64,000 nucleotides of DNA from Cordilura impudica (lineage: Eukaryota > Arthropoda > Insecta > Diptera > Scathophagidae). Numbering within the stretch: position 1 is the first letter of the stretch; each line of letters begins with the position of its first letter. The notes beneath the pieces were generated by a model, which was not told the DNA's origin, did not search any database, and saw only the letters and a list, made by a program, of their open reading frames with translations. This document shows positions 10,896-22,842 of the stretch, piece after piece. Position numbers and translations under genes: made by a program. The DNA is taken from the NCBI GenBank assembly GCA_963682025.1, contig OY821521.1:122811083-122875082 (forward strand). The letters run 5' to 3'.

Positions 10896-11985
10896 TTATA
10901 TGATAAAAAATTTTATGTAAATCTGGCACTTAAGACCATTGAAAGAAAATGTGATATATTGAAAAAATTTACGAAACACCTAAGGATATATTTATGGAAC
11001 TACTGACGTTCTGTATAAAACAAAATAGATATGTTAAATACGGAGACAAAATCTACGAGAAAAATAAAGGCATGCCTATGGGATCTCCAGCATCACCGGT
11101 TATTGCAGACATAGTTATGGACGAACTACTTAACGTGACGCAGGAAAAATTAGATTATAAACCTAGAATACTCACAAAATATGTAGATGATTTATTTGCA
11201 ATAGTAAAAATAACTAATATCAACGAAACCCTCAAAACATTAAATAACTTCAACAGACAAATTCAATTCACTATGGAAATTGAAAAAGAGAACATGTTAC
11301 CCTATTTTGATTGTATTATATTAAGACATGGAAAACTGCTTAAAGTATATTGGTATCAAAAACCAATTAATTTTACTCTAAACACCCAAGAAGAACGATA
11401 ATCTACACGGCTGTAAGTTTCATCAATAGAGTGTTAAAAATTAGTGATGAAGAATTTCATATAAGAATCATGGCTAAAATACGAAATATATTAAAGAAGA
11501 ATGACTTTCCTGTTAAAACCACTAACGATTTAATAAGATACGCAAAAAACAAAAAGAAAAATGTAGAATCGATAATAATAGAAACATCACCGAAAATATA
11601 TAAATCAATGACGTATATACCACGCTAATCGGAAAGGCTCAAGAATACTAATATTTATAATAAAGAAAAATTTGAATTAGCATTTAAGGTAGACAATGCA
11701 CTTAAAAAACTATTTAGTAAAACCAAATCCAAATTAGAAAATTGTGATAAATCTAACTTAGCTTATAAAATTAGTTATAATGGAGACGAGTCCAATATAT
11801 GCCCGAAGGCAATGTTGGCACGACTAAAACGAAACTGAAATCCAGACTGGCATCTCATAAATCAGATCAAAAAGTAATTAGCAAACCAATTTTACAACAG
11901 CTTTAGCAGCCCAGCTTTGATTGGTCATAAACATAACTTCGAAAATATTGACATATTAGTAGAAGAGAAAAATTATAAAAAGGGA
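10896..11985 (+). pseudogene. PLE-1 reverse transcriptase and GIY-YIG nuclease, broken
   Basis: The first residues (LALKTIERKCDILKKF) match the region after the first Asp of PLE reverse transcriptases. The segment 10994-11401 contains KGMPMGSPASPVIADIVMDEL and the catalytic KYVDDLFAIV, the signature of Penelope and its telomerase-like relatives. A stop at 11399-11401 and another near 11626 break the thumb and linker (11431-11628). The region around 11815-11870 encodes VGTTKTKLKSRLASHK, a GIY-YIG nuclease motif, after a further frameshift. The two catalytic domains define an endonuclease-positive PLE. The copy cannot make a protein. Confidence 0.8.
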
Positions 11986-12014
11986 TACACTCTGGAGATG
12001 CTACACATAATTAA

Positions 12015-13626
12015 CCCTTTCGACCCCAACTTTTTTACTGTAACTCTAAAGTTTTTTTTTTTACTTCTAATCATGTTATAGTCATTCAAATAGTGTCTGG
12101 CTAAATTTTCTAGTCGCCAAGCCTATTCGTTTGGGCAGTAGAGAAAGTTGCTTGTGAGCAACGTTGGGCAATAGTGGTATATACATTTTTTTTTTTATGA
12201 GATCTGTATAAAGTTTTATTGAATTATTTAAAAAAATTAAATGCGATAGGAAAAAAACTGTTTTTATTGTTGTTGCAGCAAAGATGGACATTACACTTTT
12301 GACAATTAGACATCGGAGTTCCTGTCTTGCGCAATCTGAAGCATCCTCCTTCACCAAATGCTACCCAATGATCCACTTTATCATCTGAAGGGTTCGCTGA
12401 AGCTTATATTTTTTGCTGCTTTGCAAAGACTCAGGAGATGACGGTTTATTGATTTCTACAGCAGCCACGCTTTTGTAACGGATGTTCCTAGACACCAATA
12501 GAAGATTCTTATGTACCACTTTCTTGAGCGGTGGTACAGCTCCATACGCATATCTGCCAAATAGCAATTACTTATCCGGATTTTACGTATAGCCCCTGTT
12601 GCAAAATGACCATTTCCTTCAAAGCAAAAGGAAGACCTACAAAAATAAAGTTTATAATTCTTGTGTGTGGGAAGATTATGTGCCAGATAAAGGACTACAT
12701 CCGAATATATTCCTAATCCATATGACGGGCAGGTGCCTTCGCCAACATACAATATAAAATCATATACCATTCCAGAAATTCCAGCACGAGTAAACATTTT
12801 CAAACCCCATTTGTGTGGTTTGGCTGGGTTATATTATTTGTACGTTGGCCGACCGATAACAAAAGTGAAAGAATGAATTTATAAATATACAAAGTTTTTT
12901 TGATATATACCTTTGAATGCTATTATCTGCACATCAGCACGTCTTTGGATCAATTTTTTCAAAGCAGGTATCAACATCACAACCAGATTATTGCACGCAT
13001 TCTTCCGCAATTATATTGTTAAGAAGGCCGATCTCTATGCTTTCCCCTCTATCCATGATTCGTTCCAAATTCCTATCTAGCAATGCAGAAATGTCATCCA
13101 CCTCATCTCCACTTTCCTCATCAATAAAGGCATCCCAATCGAAGTTCAATATTCTTTCAATGTCTTCATTTGTCAAGCCTTTCTCCTGCGGGTCTCATAT
13201 CTAAAAGTAAATAGATTTATTACCACAATTGCCCAAGGCTGCTCACAAGCAACTTACTAATTTTGAAAATTACTCACCTGATGTTTGCTTACAAAAGAGT
13301 TAGTTATCTTTGATAAATAATTTACTTGAAATTTACTAAAAATTATTTCATAGACACTTTTTTAATTTATGTTATTATTTAGAAAAAGGATGTACAAAAA
13401 CCTCTTTCGAAATTCGCAAAAATTTTTTAATCGACACGCGCACTTTCTAATGAAAAAACCCTTACTAATTGATTGAAAAATGATTTGTTTTTGGTCAAAC
13501 TTAAACTATACAAATCTAGCTTCCGTTATCAATACGGTTCAGCAAAAAAAAAAAGCTAAAAACAGCGCTTACCGTTAGTCGTCATACATATGAAATTGCT
13601 CACAAGCAACGTTGGGGTCGAAAGGG
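12015..13626 (-). mobile_element. Decayed piggyBac element (piggyBac-2) nested in PLE-1
   Basis: TTAA duplications at 12011-12014 and 13627-13630 flank perfect 16-bp terminal inverted repeats, CCCTTTCGACCCCAAC at 12015-12030 and its complement at 13611-13626. A subterminal motif, GCTCACAAGCAAC, occurs at 13241-13253 and 13598-13610, and inverted at 12151-12163 within a near-palindrome. The interior holds the wreck of a transposase on the minus strand. At 1.6 kb it is shorter than a complete element. Confidence 0.88.
12236..13176 (-). pseudogene. piggyBac-2 transposase remnant
   Basis: Three separated pieces survive on the minus strand. The N-terminal acidic region is at 12988-13176 (DIERILNFDWDAFIDEESGDE). 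The catalytic-core part at 12456-12803 has FTRAGISGMVYDFILYVGEG, the block after the first catalytic Asp, and a frame-shifted equivalent of the FDNFF motif, so the second Asp is lost in that frame. A C-terminal cysteine-rich domain near 12240-12310 (SNCQKCNVHLCCNNNKN) is the DNA-binding zinc module of the family. A large part between the N-terminus and the core is deleted. It is not functional. Confidence 0.8.
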
Positions 13627-13965
13627 TTAATATACGAATGGAGAAGAGGTTAAATTACTCGTATAAAACAAACACAGGCAACTGCGCGCAATTTTATAGG
13701 TATACAATAGACAAATATAGATCAAAACAGAACAGTAGGTGACAACAACTCGTATGATTAGTTTAATCAGTTATTAGTTATTTTAAAATGTATGTAAATA
13801 TTGTGATTTTATTTTTATTATTTTTTTTTATAAAAAACTCAATCATTATATTGTGATTTTATGTTGTGTTTTTTTGTTGTTATTTAAAATATTTTTAAAT
13901 GTTTTGTAGTTATTAATTTTGTAACTAATATGTGTTCATAATTTGTTTTTTATACAATTTATAAT

Positions 13966-14020
13966 GGATCCCCTGATGATGGTCGAAGATTTCGATCGAA
14001 ATATTGGGTACAATAATAAA
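13966..14020 (+). ncRNA. Hammerhead-ribozyme-like motif in the PLE-1 3' region
   Basis: The conserved core pieces appear in order. CTGATGA (13973-13979) is followed by a 7-bp stem GGTCGAA/TTCGATC with one G-T pair, and then GAAA (13998-14001). A further short helix (TATTG/CAATA) comes next. Hammerhead ribozymes are known in Penelope-like elements, where they process element RNA. Stem I and an exact cleavage triplet are not convincing here, so catalytic activity is uncertain. Confidence 0.6.
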
Positions 14021-14060
14021 AATTAGTAATAAAAATTAAATAAATTTACGTAAAGCTAAC

Positions 14061-14178
14061 GATATTTTCGGTGGCTTGGAGAGACTCATTAAGGTATTTG
14101 ATTTGGATATTAAAAAAACTAGTAGCTATAACTACGGATATAGCATCTGTTTCATAATAAGTGTCAGTAACTGTCTAT
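14061..14178. other. Unassigned flank left of Gypsy-2
   Basis: AT-rich sequence ending CTGTCTAT before the Gypsy-2 LTR. CTGT also follows the right LTR (24277-24280), so part of this may be a target duplication with four extra bases. Confidence 0.4.
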
Positions 14179-14565
14179 TATAACAAACATTAATTATGAA
14201 TCACCATATAACAAACAAGATAAGTTAATTTGTTATTTTATTTGTATATTTAGTTCTTCAGCTCTATCTAGGAGCTGAATTTTTTAATGCTAAATTATTA
14301 AATGATTAATTTATTATAGAATGTTCTTCTTTATATACATATTTTCAACCATTTTAACAACAATGTGTTACCTGCACTTGGGTCAGCATAAACATAAGTG
14401 TGCCAGCGTAACAACAACAGACAACAACAATATACGCAGTCATACAAGGTTTTGTAAATGCAGTGATCAACAATATTGATATTTGTTATTTCCGCATTTG
14501 CAAATATTGTACGCTATGCAGTGTGGGTATTATACAGCACACTACGAAAGTCGTGTTACGCTACA
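14179..14565 (-). repeat. Gypsy-2 3' LTR
   Basis: Minus-strand start TGTAGCGTAACACG, end near GTTTGTTATA. It is preceded on the minus strand by the polypurine tract AAAAAAGGAAGG (14566-14577). About 97% identical to 23891-24276 by eye. Confidence 0.9.
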
Positions 14566-14748
14566 CCTTCCTTTTTTATAATAATGTTCATATAACATTT
14601 TTGTTCTATGGACATTCTTTTATTAATTGTACTGTTTTTTTTTTTTTTGTTTTTTTTGTGGTTGTATCAAGTGCAAGTTTCACATTTTACAATAAATTTA
14701 GTTTATTTTATTTACATATATAGATTTAAAGAAAAGAATGCATATTGT

Positions 14749-16125
14749 TTATTTAATATTGTATAACTTAAGTCTATTCTTATGAACTATTTGTTCTTTA
14801 TTTGTTTTCTTATCAACTATGGTTACATTATTTCTGAAATCTATTTTCTTAATTTTATATGGCCCTTTATATGCCATCTCTAACTTATGTCCTGCATCAT
14901 TTCATGCTAAGACTAAATCTCCTATTTTAAAATTGTAATCTAATTTTGTTTTATCATAATTAATTTTTTGTTTAATTTTATTTATATCTAATAGTTTTTT
15001 AACTCTATCTATTGCTACTTCTAATCTAAATTTAATTTCCTTAGCACAATTATCTATATTATAAAGTGGTGTAACTCTATCTACTTCACTAAATTGTCTA
15101 AAATTGTTTGGAATTTTTCCAAAAATAAGTTCATAAGGGCAATAATTATATATTGTAGATGGTGTAGTGTTAAAACAGTACATGAAATATTTGAGCCATT
15201 CATCCCAGTCGTCTTTATCTACTGATATGTAGTTTCGTACGTATTCGTTAAAAGTCCGGTGACTTCTTTCTATCGTACCTAGTGTCTGGTGATGATGTGC
15301 TGTCGATGTGCGTTTATCTATCTTCAATAGGTTGCAAAGTTCTGTCAGTATAGAGTTCTTGTATTCTGTGCCCATATCCGAAATGAACGTCTTCATTGGA
15401 CCGTATATAAGCACAAAATTTTCAAATATCGCTTTTGCGATCGTCTTAGCTGATTAATCTTTTATTGGTATTGTTACCAAGTATTTAGTTTAGTCACATA
15501 TCATTGTGACTGCATATTCATTTCCATAAATTGACTTTGGAAATGGTCCAATTGTATCTACGTACACCATATCAAAAGCCCTATTTGGTGTCTCCGTTAT
15601 TGTCATTGGACTTTTTATATGTTTCTCCGTTTTAGCCAATTGATATTTATGGCATGTTTTCACATATTTGGCAATGTCTTTTGTCATATTTTTCCAGTAA
15701 TAGTATCTCCTGATCTTCTCAGTGGTTCTATATATATTCTATATACAATGTCCTCCTTCTATAGGATCATCATGGTATTTCAGCATTATCTCAAGTATTG
15801 CCTTTGCATTCGTGTTATCAATTTGAGTTACTTCGTTTAATAGCGCTATTCTGATTTTATTCAGTGTTTTATTGCCCATATTCTCAAATTCACTTGTCGA
15901 GACAAATTCGAAAATCTTCTCATGTGGTGAAATTTTAATCTTATTAATATTTAGTTTACAGGCTATTCGTTCTAGCCTAGGGAAAAATTGTCCTAAGTCA
16001 ATATTCCCTTTAGTAAACAAATCATCTATTCTTATGCTAGCATATATGGATTTTCGCTTTTTGATGTAACATCTGTTGGGTAAAATCTTTAATTTATAAT
16101 ATCTTTTGACGTCTATATTATTCAA
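14749..16125 (-). pseudogene. Gypsy-2 pol, integrase portion, broken
   Basis: On the minus strand, 16125-15739 corresponds to the linker and N-terminal zinc region (GGHC with a YHDDPIEGGHC context). The zinc module continues at 15687-15490 and leads into the catalytic core: YVDTIGPFPKS for the first Asp, DMGTEYKNS for the second, and TIERSHRTFNEYV for the Glu (15414-14902). Frameshifts near 15720 and 15440 and a TGA near 14905 interrupt it. The C-terminal module (AGHKLE, KGPYKI) ends at TAA 14749-14751. It aligns throughout with the intact Gypsy-1 integrase. Confidence 0.85.
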
Positions 16126-16134
16126 TGGTATATA

Positions 16135-16403
16135 GTTAAATAAAACACTTGTTGTTTCTTCTTTTATAAATTTTAAACTGATTCTTTATTATATTTTATA
16201 AAATATATTTGCCCTACTTAATGTGGAATTCTGCTGACGACTATTTTTATAAAAAAACAGAATCCCACGCTAACTACAATTATAGGGAAACAAACATGCA
16301 AGTGTCTTTGAATTACGTCTGCATTAGAGACACATGCAGACTTAACTTGATGAACACATTTAACCCTTTATGTGTTTGTGAGGGACACATTTGATTATGT
16401 GAC
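16135..16403 (-). repeat. 3' LTR of the coding-free element
   Basis: Pairs with 19148-19416. A 60-codon open frame occurs in both LTRs on the plus strand, but it is a by-product of the repeat, not a gene. Confidence 0.88.
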
Positions 16404-19147
16404 TCCTCCATCCTGTTTCAGCAGTCCCTGCTGAACCAGGGCATAATTTGCTTAAAAATCAAGCCATTCTTTCTTGCATGTTTATTTCCAATTTTTTTTT
16501 TCCAGATTTAACATTTCAGTATGTATTTTTGCTTCAATTTTTTTTCTTATAACAATTAAATAAATGATTTCCTTTTTTTTTGACATATTTTAAAAATTAA
16601 ATTTTATGTATTATTACAATTGCAAATTTACTTTTAAATTAATTTCTGAAATTGAATATTAAATGTATGTAATGTAAATTTAATTCGCTATTCGATAAAA
16701 AATACAGCTTTATTACTATCAATCATAAATAAATTCAATCTTTAAATTTTAATGATTATTTCAGTTTTAATTCTAATTTTACTTTTAATTTTACATTTGT
16801 TTTGATTTTGATTTTAGTTCTAATTCAATTTTTAAATTTAAATTTAATTGTAAATTTTTATTTTAAATTCTTAAATTTACTTTCTTAAGTTTTAGTTTTT
16901 AATTCTTTTAAATTTAGTACTTTTTCCTTCATTTTTATATTTAATTATGAATTTTAATTTAAAATTTTCCTCTTGAAAATACTTTATTGTTGTTTGTAAC
17001 AAATTAGATTTATTAATATATAAAATTTTCTCTTTTTGTAAATATATATTTGTATTTATGCATATTCTCTATATTTGACAATGTACGCAAAAACATGTTC
17101 ATTTGTTAGCCCAAATGGCCCCTCCACCCTCAGATTCAACAGTCTCCGTTGAATGAAAGGTCGTGGGGTTGGTCTCGAATACAAATATTAATAACAGCGT
17201 CAAGATTACACCTATCCTATAAGATACTTTCTTTGTAAAGTACACTACGATGGAGAAATAAATGGAACGGACTTAATCTTTTCGTCGTCCATACAATCTC
17301 CCACAAAGTTTAAAATTTCGTATACATTTTTTTTTATTTTAATTTCCTTGTCAATATCTTCAATATGCCTTTTCAAAAAAAAATTTAAATATTATTTAAT
17401 TATATTTTCCCTATTTAAAAATCCTTTTCCTTTTTTTTTTTCTTTCCTTTAAATGAAAATTTGATTTCTTTATCAATATTTCTTTTTCTCTCCTCTTGTT
17501 TCCTTTTCTTTTCCATTATTTTAAATCATGAATGAAAATTTGGTTTCATTATAAAAAATTTATTTTCCTTCTCGTAAAACCAACCTTAAAATTTTTTTTT
17601 CGACAGTTAGTTGTAGGAAAAAACGTGGTCGTCATCATTTGACTCTCGTTTTCATATATATTAATAAAAATATAAAAAAAAATCATAAATTATTACTTGC
17701 TTGAAATTTACTATATGTAGTTATTATATATTTGTTTTTCTTATTCTAGGTTATATTATTTTAAATTTCGATTAATTAAATTGTGTTTGCAAAGTCAATA
17801 TTATTTTTTTTTATCATTATTTTTTTTTTCTTTTTTTTGTTTTTAAACTTTATTAAAAATTCCATATAAATTACAAATATTTTTTCTCCATTCCTCCCTT
17901 TTCATTTCTTTCTTATGTCTTATAAGGTAATCCAAAATTAAATACCAAAATTTTCTTATAAAAAATTATGTTTTAATTTATATTCTTCTCTTTTCAATTA
18001 TTAAAACTTGTTATTTTATTTTTTGTTAAAAAAAAATAAAAGCAATTTTTGTAACGTTGCTAATTTTTTTTTTTTTTTTTTTTAACTTATCAAAATTTAG
18101 CCCCTCATCTAATACGCTGTGAGGCTTTTTTTTCTCCATACATAAAAGTACATATTTTCGTGTATCTTAATTCTCTTATATATCTTATATTTTTCGGTGT
18201 ATTTTAAATTACTGCAGTAACAATTAGTAACATAAAAATTTTAGAAACTACCACTTCAAATTATTTGTTAATCCTTGAACTTCAAAATGTTTTATGTTAA
18301 AACAATTAAAAATAAAAAAAAATGATTTTTATTCAAAAGTCGAAAAAAAAATTCCTTGTTTTCTCTTTCCATTTCAAATTTTAATTCATATATTTTTCAC
18401 TTAGACAAAATCTTAAAATGACCTACTTATTGCCGCTGTTGTTGTTATTCTCGTTGAATTGAATTTATGTTCTTAGTCTCTTGCTGCTTGCTGCTTATGT
18501 TAATGATGACACTTCACGTGTACACTCTGCTTTAGCTTTTATTTCAAGAAGGTAAATGTTATTCGTTGTTGTTTTACGTTATTGATGATGTGGCCGGTCC
18601 TGTGCGTTAATGCTTAAAGATCTTGACCAGTTCCTAATTCTAGTTGTTGTATTATCAAATTTTGTTTGCGTAGGAAATTGCATGTAAAATTTGTTTGGTT
18701 TGTTTGTTTTGTTCTTTTGAGATATTTATAAAACTTTCTTGTATTTTCAGATGTATTGCCACTGAAGTATTATTTTATTTGTTTATTGTAATATATGTGC
18801 GATTTTCCATGTTTCTATTGGTCGTTTTATTTTTTTAGTTCATTGATTATCATTTAGATGTTCTATCTTTAAAAATATTAATATTAATTTAGTTATAACC
18901 TTGATGTTCTTTTAAACTTGGTAGAGAGGTTTCTTATCAAAAGACATGACTTGTTCACATTTCTTTATACGTATTTGAGGAACTTTTAGCTATTGTTTAG
19001 ATTTATTTCACAAAATTTACAATTATTTGAATTTTAAACTAATTTTTTTTTTATAACACAGTTCTCCCGTGAACATTTTTGAATTTTCTTTATTTTATTT
19101 TAATCAAAAATCTTCTGCGATTTCGTTTAGTTTTTTCCTCGTCGCCA
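16404..19147. other. AT-rich interior of the coding-free LTR element
   Basis: Mostly A/T homopolymer-like runs with no coding potential. Two less AT-rich patches stand out: 16404-16450 and 17105-17175 each contain a short near-repeat around a CTCCRT...CAGCAGTC/CAACAGTC...GTTGAAT/GCTGAAC hairpin-like block. Confidence 0.6.
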
Positions 19148-19416
19148 GTTAAATAAAACACTTGTTGTTTCTTCTTTTATAAATTTTAAACTGATTCTTT
19201 ATTATATTTTATAAAATATATTTGGCCTACTTAATGTGGAATTCTGCTGACGAGTATTTTTATAAAAAAACAGAATCCCACGCTAACTACAATTATAGGG
19301 AAACAAACATGCAAGTGTCTTTAAATTACGTCTGCATTAGAGACACATGCAGACGTAACTTGATGAACACATTTAACCCTTTATGTGTTTGTGAGGGACA
19401 CATTTGATTATGTGAC
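19148..19416 (-). repeat. 5' LTR of the coding-free element
   Basis: Pairs with 16135-16403. Adjacent on the minus strand is the primer-binding site TGGCGACGAGG. Confidence 0.88.
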
Positions 19417-19424
19417 TATATATA

Positions 19425-21588
19425 CCTTGGGCTTATTATTGTTATTGATATTTTGCTGATTTACTACTGGTTTACTAATTTTCTCTTCCTTTGTCATCGA
19501 TCTTGTCGTGACCCTTAAAACGGATGAAATCTTGTCGTTAATATCCTTTAAGTCATTTATTGTAATGCGCGACAGTGCGTCGGCAACATAATTATCTTTT
19601 CCCCTGAGATATTCTACTGTGAAATCATATTCCTCCAGATCGAGTCTCATTCTCGTTAGCTTAGAACTTGGATTTTTCATGGAGAACAGGTATGAAAGTG
19701 GTCTGTGGTCTGTTCGGACCAAAAAATGTTTTCCATATATATATGGTCTGAAATATGTGACAGCCCAGTGTATGGCAGTTAATTCCTGTTCAATGGTCGA
19801 TTTGTTGCTTTCGCCTTTAGTGAAAGTTTTAGATGCATAGGCCACAGGTAGGTGTCTACCTTCATGTTCCTGTGTTAAAACAGCACCGCAAGCATGCTTA
19901 CTCGCATCTGTTGTTATGCAAAATTCCATCGTAAAGTCTGGGTACTGAAGCAATGTTGGGCTCATTAATGCCTTCTTTAGGTATTTAAACGCGCACTCAC
20001 AATCTTTTGTCCACTCAAATGGTACTCCCTTTTTGGATAACCTTGTAAGGTGTCTCGAATATGCAGAGAAGTTTTTAATAAATCGTCGGTAATAGTGCAA
20101 AACGCGACAAACCTTCGTGCGCTATCGGCGTCCTTAGGCGTCGGGTAATTTTCTATCACCGAATATTTACTATCATCCGGTAATATTCCTCTATCAGTAC
20201 ATTTGTGGCCAAGGTAGGTTACCTTTCTCACAAAGAATGAACATTTTTGGGGGTGTAGTTTAATATTGTGTTTACGGCAAAGATCCAATACATCCTTCAA
20301 ATTTGAAAGCATATGTTTTTCAAAACATCCCAATACAACCAAGTCATCCATATATAGGAATTCTTGATTCGGCTTCAGACCACTGAAGGCTAATGTCATC
20401 ATTCTTTGGAATGAATTCGGTGCTATTTTTAAGCCATATGGTAGTCTAGTAAATCTGTATGAACCATTGTTTGTTGAAAATGACGTCAAGTTTCTAGAGT
20501 TCTTTTCCAAACCAATTTGATGAAACCCGGACATCAAGTCCAAAAAAGAAAAATATTTTGCTCGACCTAGTTGGTCTAGAATATTGTCTATTCGAGGCAA
20601 TGGGAATTTATCTGATATTAGTTTTTTTTTATCTGCCTATAATCTATCACCAAGCGCCATCTTTTTTCATCTGATCCGGGAAGTGATTTCTTTGGTACCA
20701 ACAGAATTGGGCTATTGTATTCCGAAAATGATGGTTCGATTATCTTGTCATCTCTTAGTTTTTCAACCTGTTTGTTTATTTCCTCCTTATGAGATTCTGG
20801 TATGCGATAATTTTTAATATACGTTGGTTGATTATCTTTTACTCTCAGTTTTTGTTCATAGAAATTGTAGGTAGTAATTGTTTCAGTCCCTAAGCCAAAA
20901 ATATCATTATATTCCAAACAAAGCTTAGTTAAAATTGTTCTGAACTGTTCAGGAAAGTTTCCCTTCAAAAGGTCCAAAACTTCAGATTTTCTTTGGCTAT
21001 TTTTATGTGGTTTTTATTTTACTATTTCATAGTCAGACATTTTCTCGGTTTTTATGTTATTTTGCCTAATTGTTACTATTTTATGTGTGGTATTTAAAAA
21101 ACGAACCAATGCGTTACTTGATTTTACCAGTGTATTTGGTAAAAAGACACCTGGCACGATTTCTTGATTTGGTATTAGTACATCGTCTTCAAGCTCCGGA
21201 AACCTGATTTGACGAATCACTTCTGACCTTGGTGGGAGTGTTATTCCATTGAAGCCGTTCGTAAGTGGAATTTCTATTACATGCGACAGATTGGGTGGTC
21301 GTAGTACGAGGTAATCATGGTTCCCATTGAAATCTAGTATACATTTATACTTCTTAAAAAAATCCATTCCAAAATACCGTCGCAAGGTATTGGAAAATTA
21401 TTTTGCACTATTTGGAAATCATGTGGTATCAAGAAACCTCTAAATTTTAGGTCAATAAATACATTGCCTATTGAACGAATTTTACCCTGTCCTATTCCAC
21501 TCAATGTGGTTGTTCTGTTTCTGTTAATTTGTGTTTGATAAAAATGTTTAGTTTTTATAACCGAAATGTCTGCTCCTGTATCTACCAA
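19425..21588 (-). pseudogene. Gypsy-2 pol, protease/RT/RNase H portion, broken
   Basis: Reading down the minus strand from 21588, the aspartic protease (VDTGADISVI, then FPIPCDGI) shifts frame at about 21375. A connecting segment runs to 21014 and stops. The reverse transcriptase starts in 20977-20618 (IIEPSFSEYNSPILLVPKK, WRLVIDYRQI) and shifts near 20615 to FPLPRIDNILDQLGRAKYFS and the catalytic YMDDLVVLG (near 20345). A one-base lesion near 20097 moves the rest to the frame ending near 19425. That part holds RNase H (TTDASKHACG, STIEQELTAIHW, TDHRPLSY). Each segment has a close counterpart in Gypsy-1 pol. Confidence 0.87.
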
Positions 21589-21701
21589 CAGTGTTACCGT
21601 GTTGTTCGTGTCGTTACTTTTTATATTAGCATAAAAACTTAAGCTGAGGTTAAGGTTGTATATGTAGTTGGTATTGTTATTATGATATATCTCAGAGGAT
21701 T

Positions 21702-22831
21702 TTAGCAGTTTTCCGAATCATTTTCATGTGACTGTGCTGCTCTGACGTAATTTCTGTTACGTCTGTGGTTCTGATTTTGTTGACCTCTGTTATGAATAGG
21801 TTTTTGTTGGGGTCTGCCGTTGTTACTGTTATTACTATTATTGCGTGGGTAATTGTACCTTCCACGATATTGTCTGTAGTTATTATTTCGGTTAAACTTC
21901 TGCCCGAAATATAATACGGCATTTTGTTGCCCTGTTGCTTCAGTGCAACTGTTTATGAATTTGCCAACGGCCTCATTCATGTTACTGAATTGGCCTGCTT
22001 CCATGATAAGTCTAACTTTATCAATGGTGCAATTTTTGGTTAGTGCCTTTACTGCAACCTGTGTTGAATATTTACATGCCAATTCGCATGGCAAACCAAC
22101 TGATAAATAGGCATTTTCTAATGACTTCGTTAAATTCTCTATTTCACTGCAATAATTATTGGCAGTTTTATTGTTTTGTCGGGTATTCATTATTTTTGCT
22201 GTCAATACCTCAACTGACTCGCCCTTTACCGAGTTTTTTAGTTTATGTATTATCTCAGTAATGGTTTGTTCATTACCTATTAAATTTCTTGCACTTCCCT
22301 TTAACTTTGTTTTTATTAAAGAGACTGCGATAGATTCGTGGTTACCTTTGATGGATTCTATTAACTGTAATGAGTCTATAAAGGAACGTAAATTTTCTGG
22401 TTTTCCATCAAATTCTATGATCAGCTTTGAAGCTCTGTTCAGAAAGTCAACGACTGTTTGTGTCATTTTTACTTCTGTACTTTCCAAAGAGGTTCCAATA
22501 TTCTCTGAATTTTCAGTTTCTACTAAGAATTTTACCTCTTCGTGTAGTGTATCTGGTAATTTTCCTTAACACCCTTCTTAGACGATATAATCAGGATTCT
22601 AGTCTTGACATCTAAGAAAAAACTTTCAGCAGCTGTCCTATGTGGTGTCGTTAGTCTGTTATAATTTGCATTTAGCAAAACCCTGATTTGTTCCAACTTT
22701 TCGCATAAGATTCTAATATGTTTTATTACTGTTTCCTCTTTTGGGCTTCTATCTATATTTAAACATTTATAAGATTTGTCGAACTCCTCTTTGATTAGTC
22801 TCACCTTCTGAATTATTTCTTGCCAATCCAT
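21702..22831 (-). pseudogene. Gypsy-2 gag, one frameshift
   Basis: Gag starts at 22831 (MDWQEIIQKVRLIKEEFDKSY) and runs in one frame until a shift near 22570. It continues in another frame through FLNRASKLIIEFDGKPENLR, KTKLKGSARNLIG and KAIVKN-like capsid blocks to an Asn/Arg/Gly-rich nucleocapsid-like tail that lacks CCHC knuckles, ending at 21702. Gag proteins package the element RNA into particles. Pol begins in the -1 frame over GGAAAAC near the gag end. The counterpart in Gypsy-1 (35610-34414) shares the frame layout. Confidence 0.82.
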
Positions 22832-22842
22832 GGGAAAATTAT

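Larger units (their letters stand above)
10895..14060 (+). mobile_element. Penelope-like element with GIY-YIG nuclease (PLE-1), decayed
   Basis: A 5'-truncated copy begins inside the reverse transcriptase, continues to a GIY-YIG nuclease and a long AT-rich 3' region, and ends after a hammerhead-ribozyme-like motif near 13973-14020. A piggyBac element at 12015-13626 splits it. Stops and frameshifts are frequent. A second, different member of the class lies at 47278-49340. Confidence 0.8.
16135..19416 (-). mobile_element. Coding-free LTR element (LARD-like) nested in Gypsy-2
   Basis: Two 269-bp LTRs (16135-16403 and 19148-19416, four differences) flank 2.74 kb that is extremely AT-rich and has no open frame of note. 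The whole is bracketed by 6-bp TATATA duplications (16129-16134 and 19417-19422). A primer-binding site TGGCGACGAGG follows the 5' LTR on the minus strand (19137-19147) and a polypurine tract AACAGGATGGAGGA precedes the 3' LTR. It therefore has every cis signal for retrotransposition but no proteins, and must have been mobilised in trans. The six-base TATATA target resembles gypsy/17.6-group integration. Confidence 0.88.

Noticed and set aside
16209..16394. 60-codon ORF present twice (also 19222-19407) as a duplicated gene
   Set aside because: Both copies are parts of the paired LTRs of the coding-free element. The duplication reflects LTR identity.
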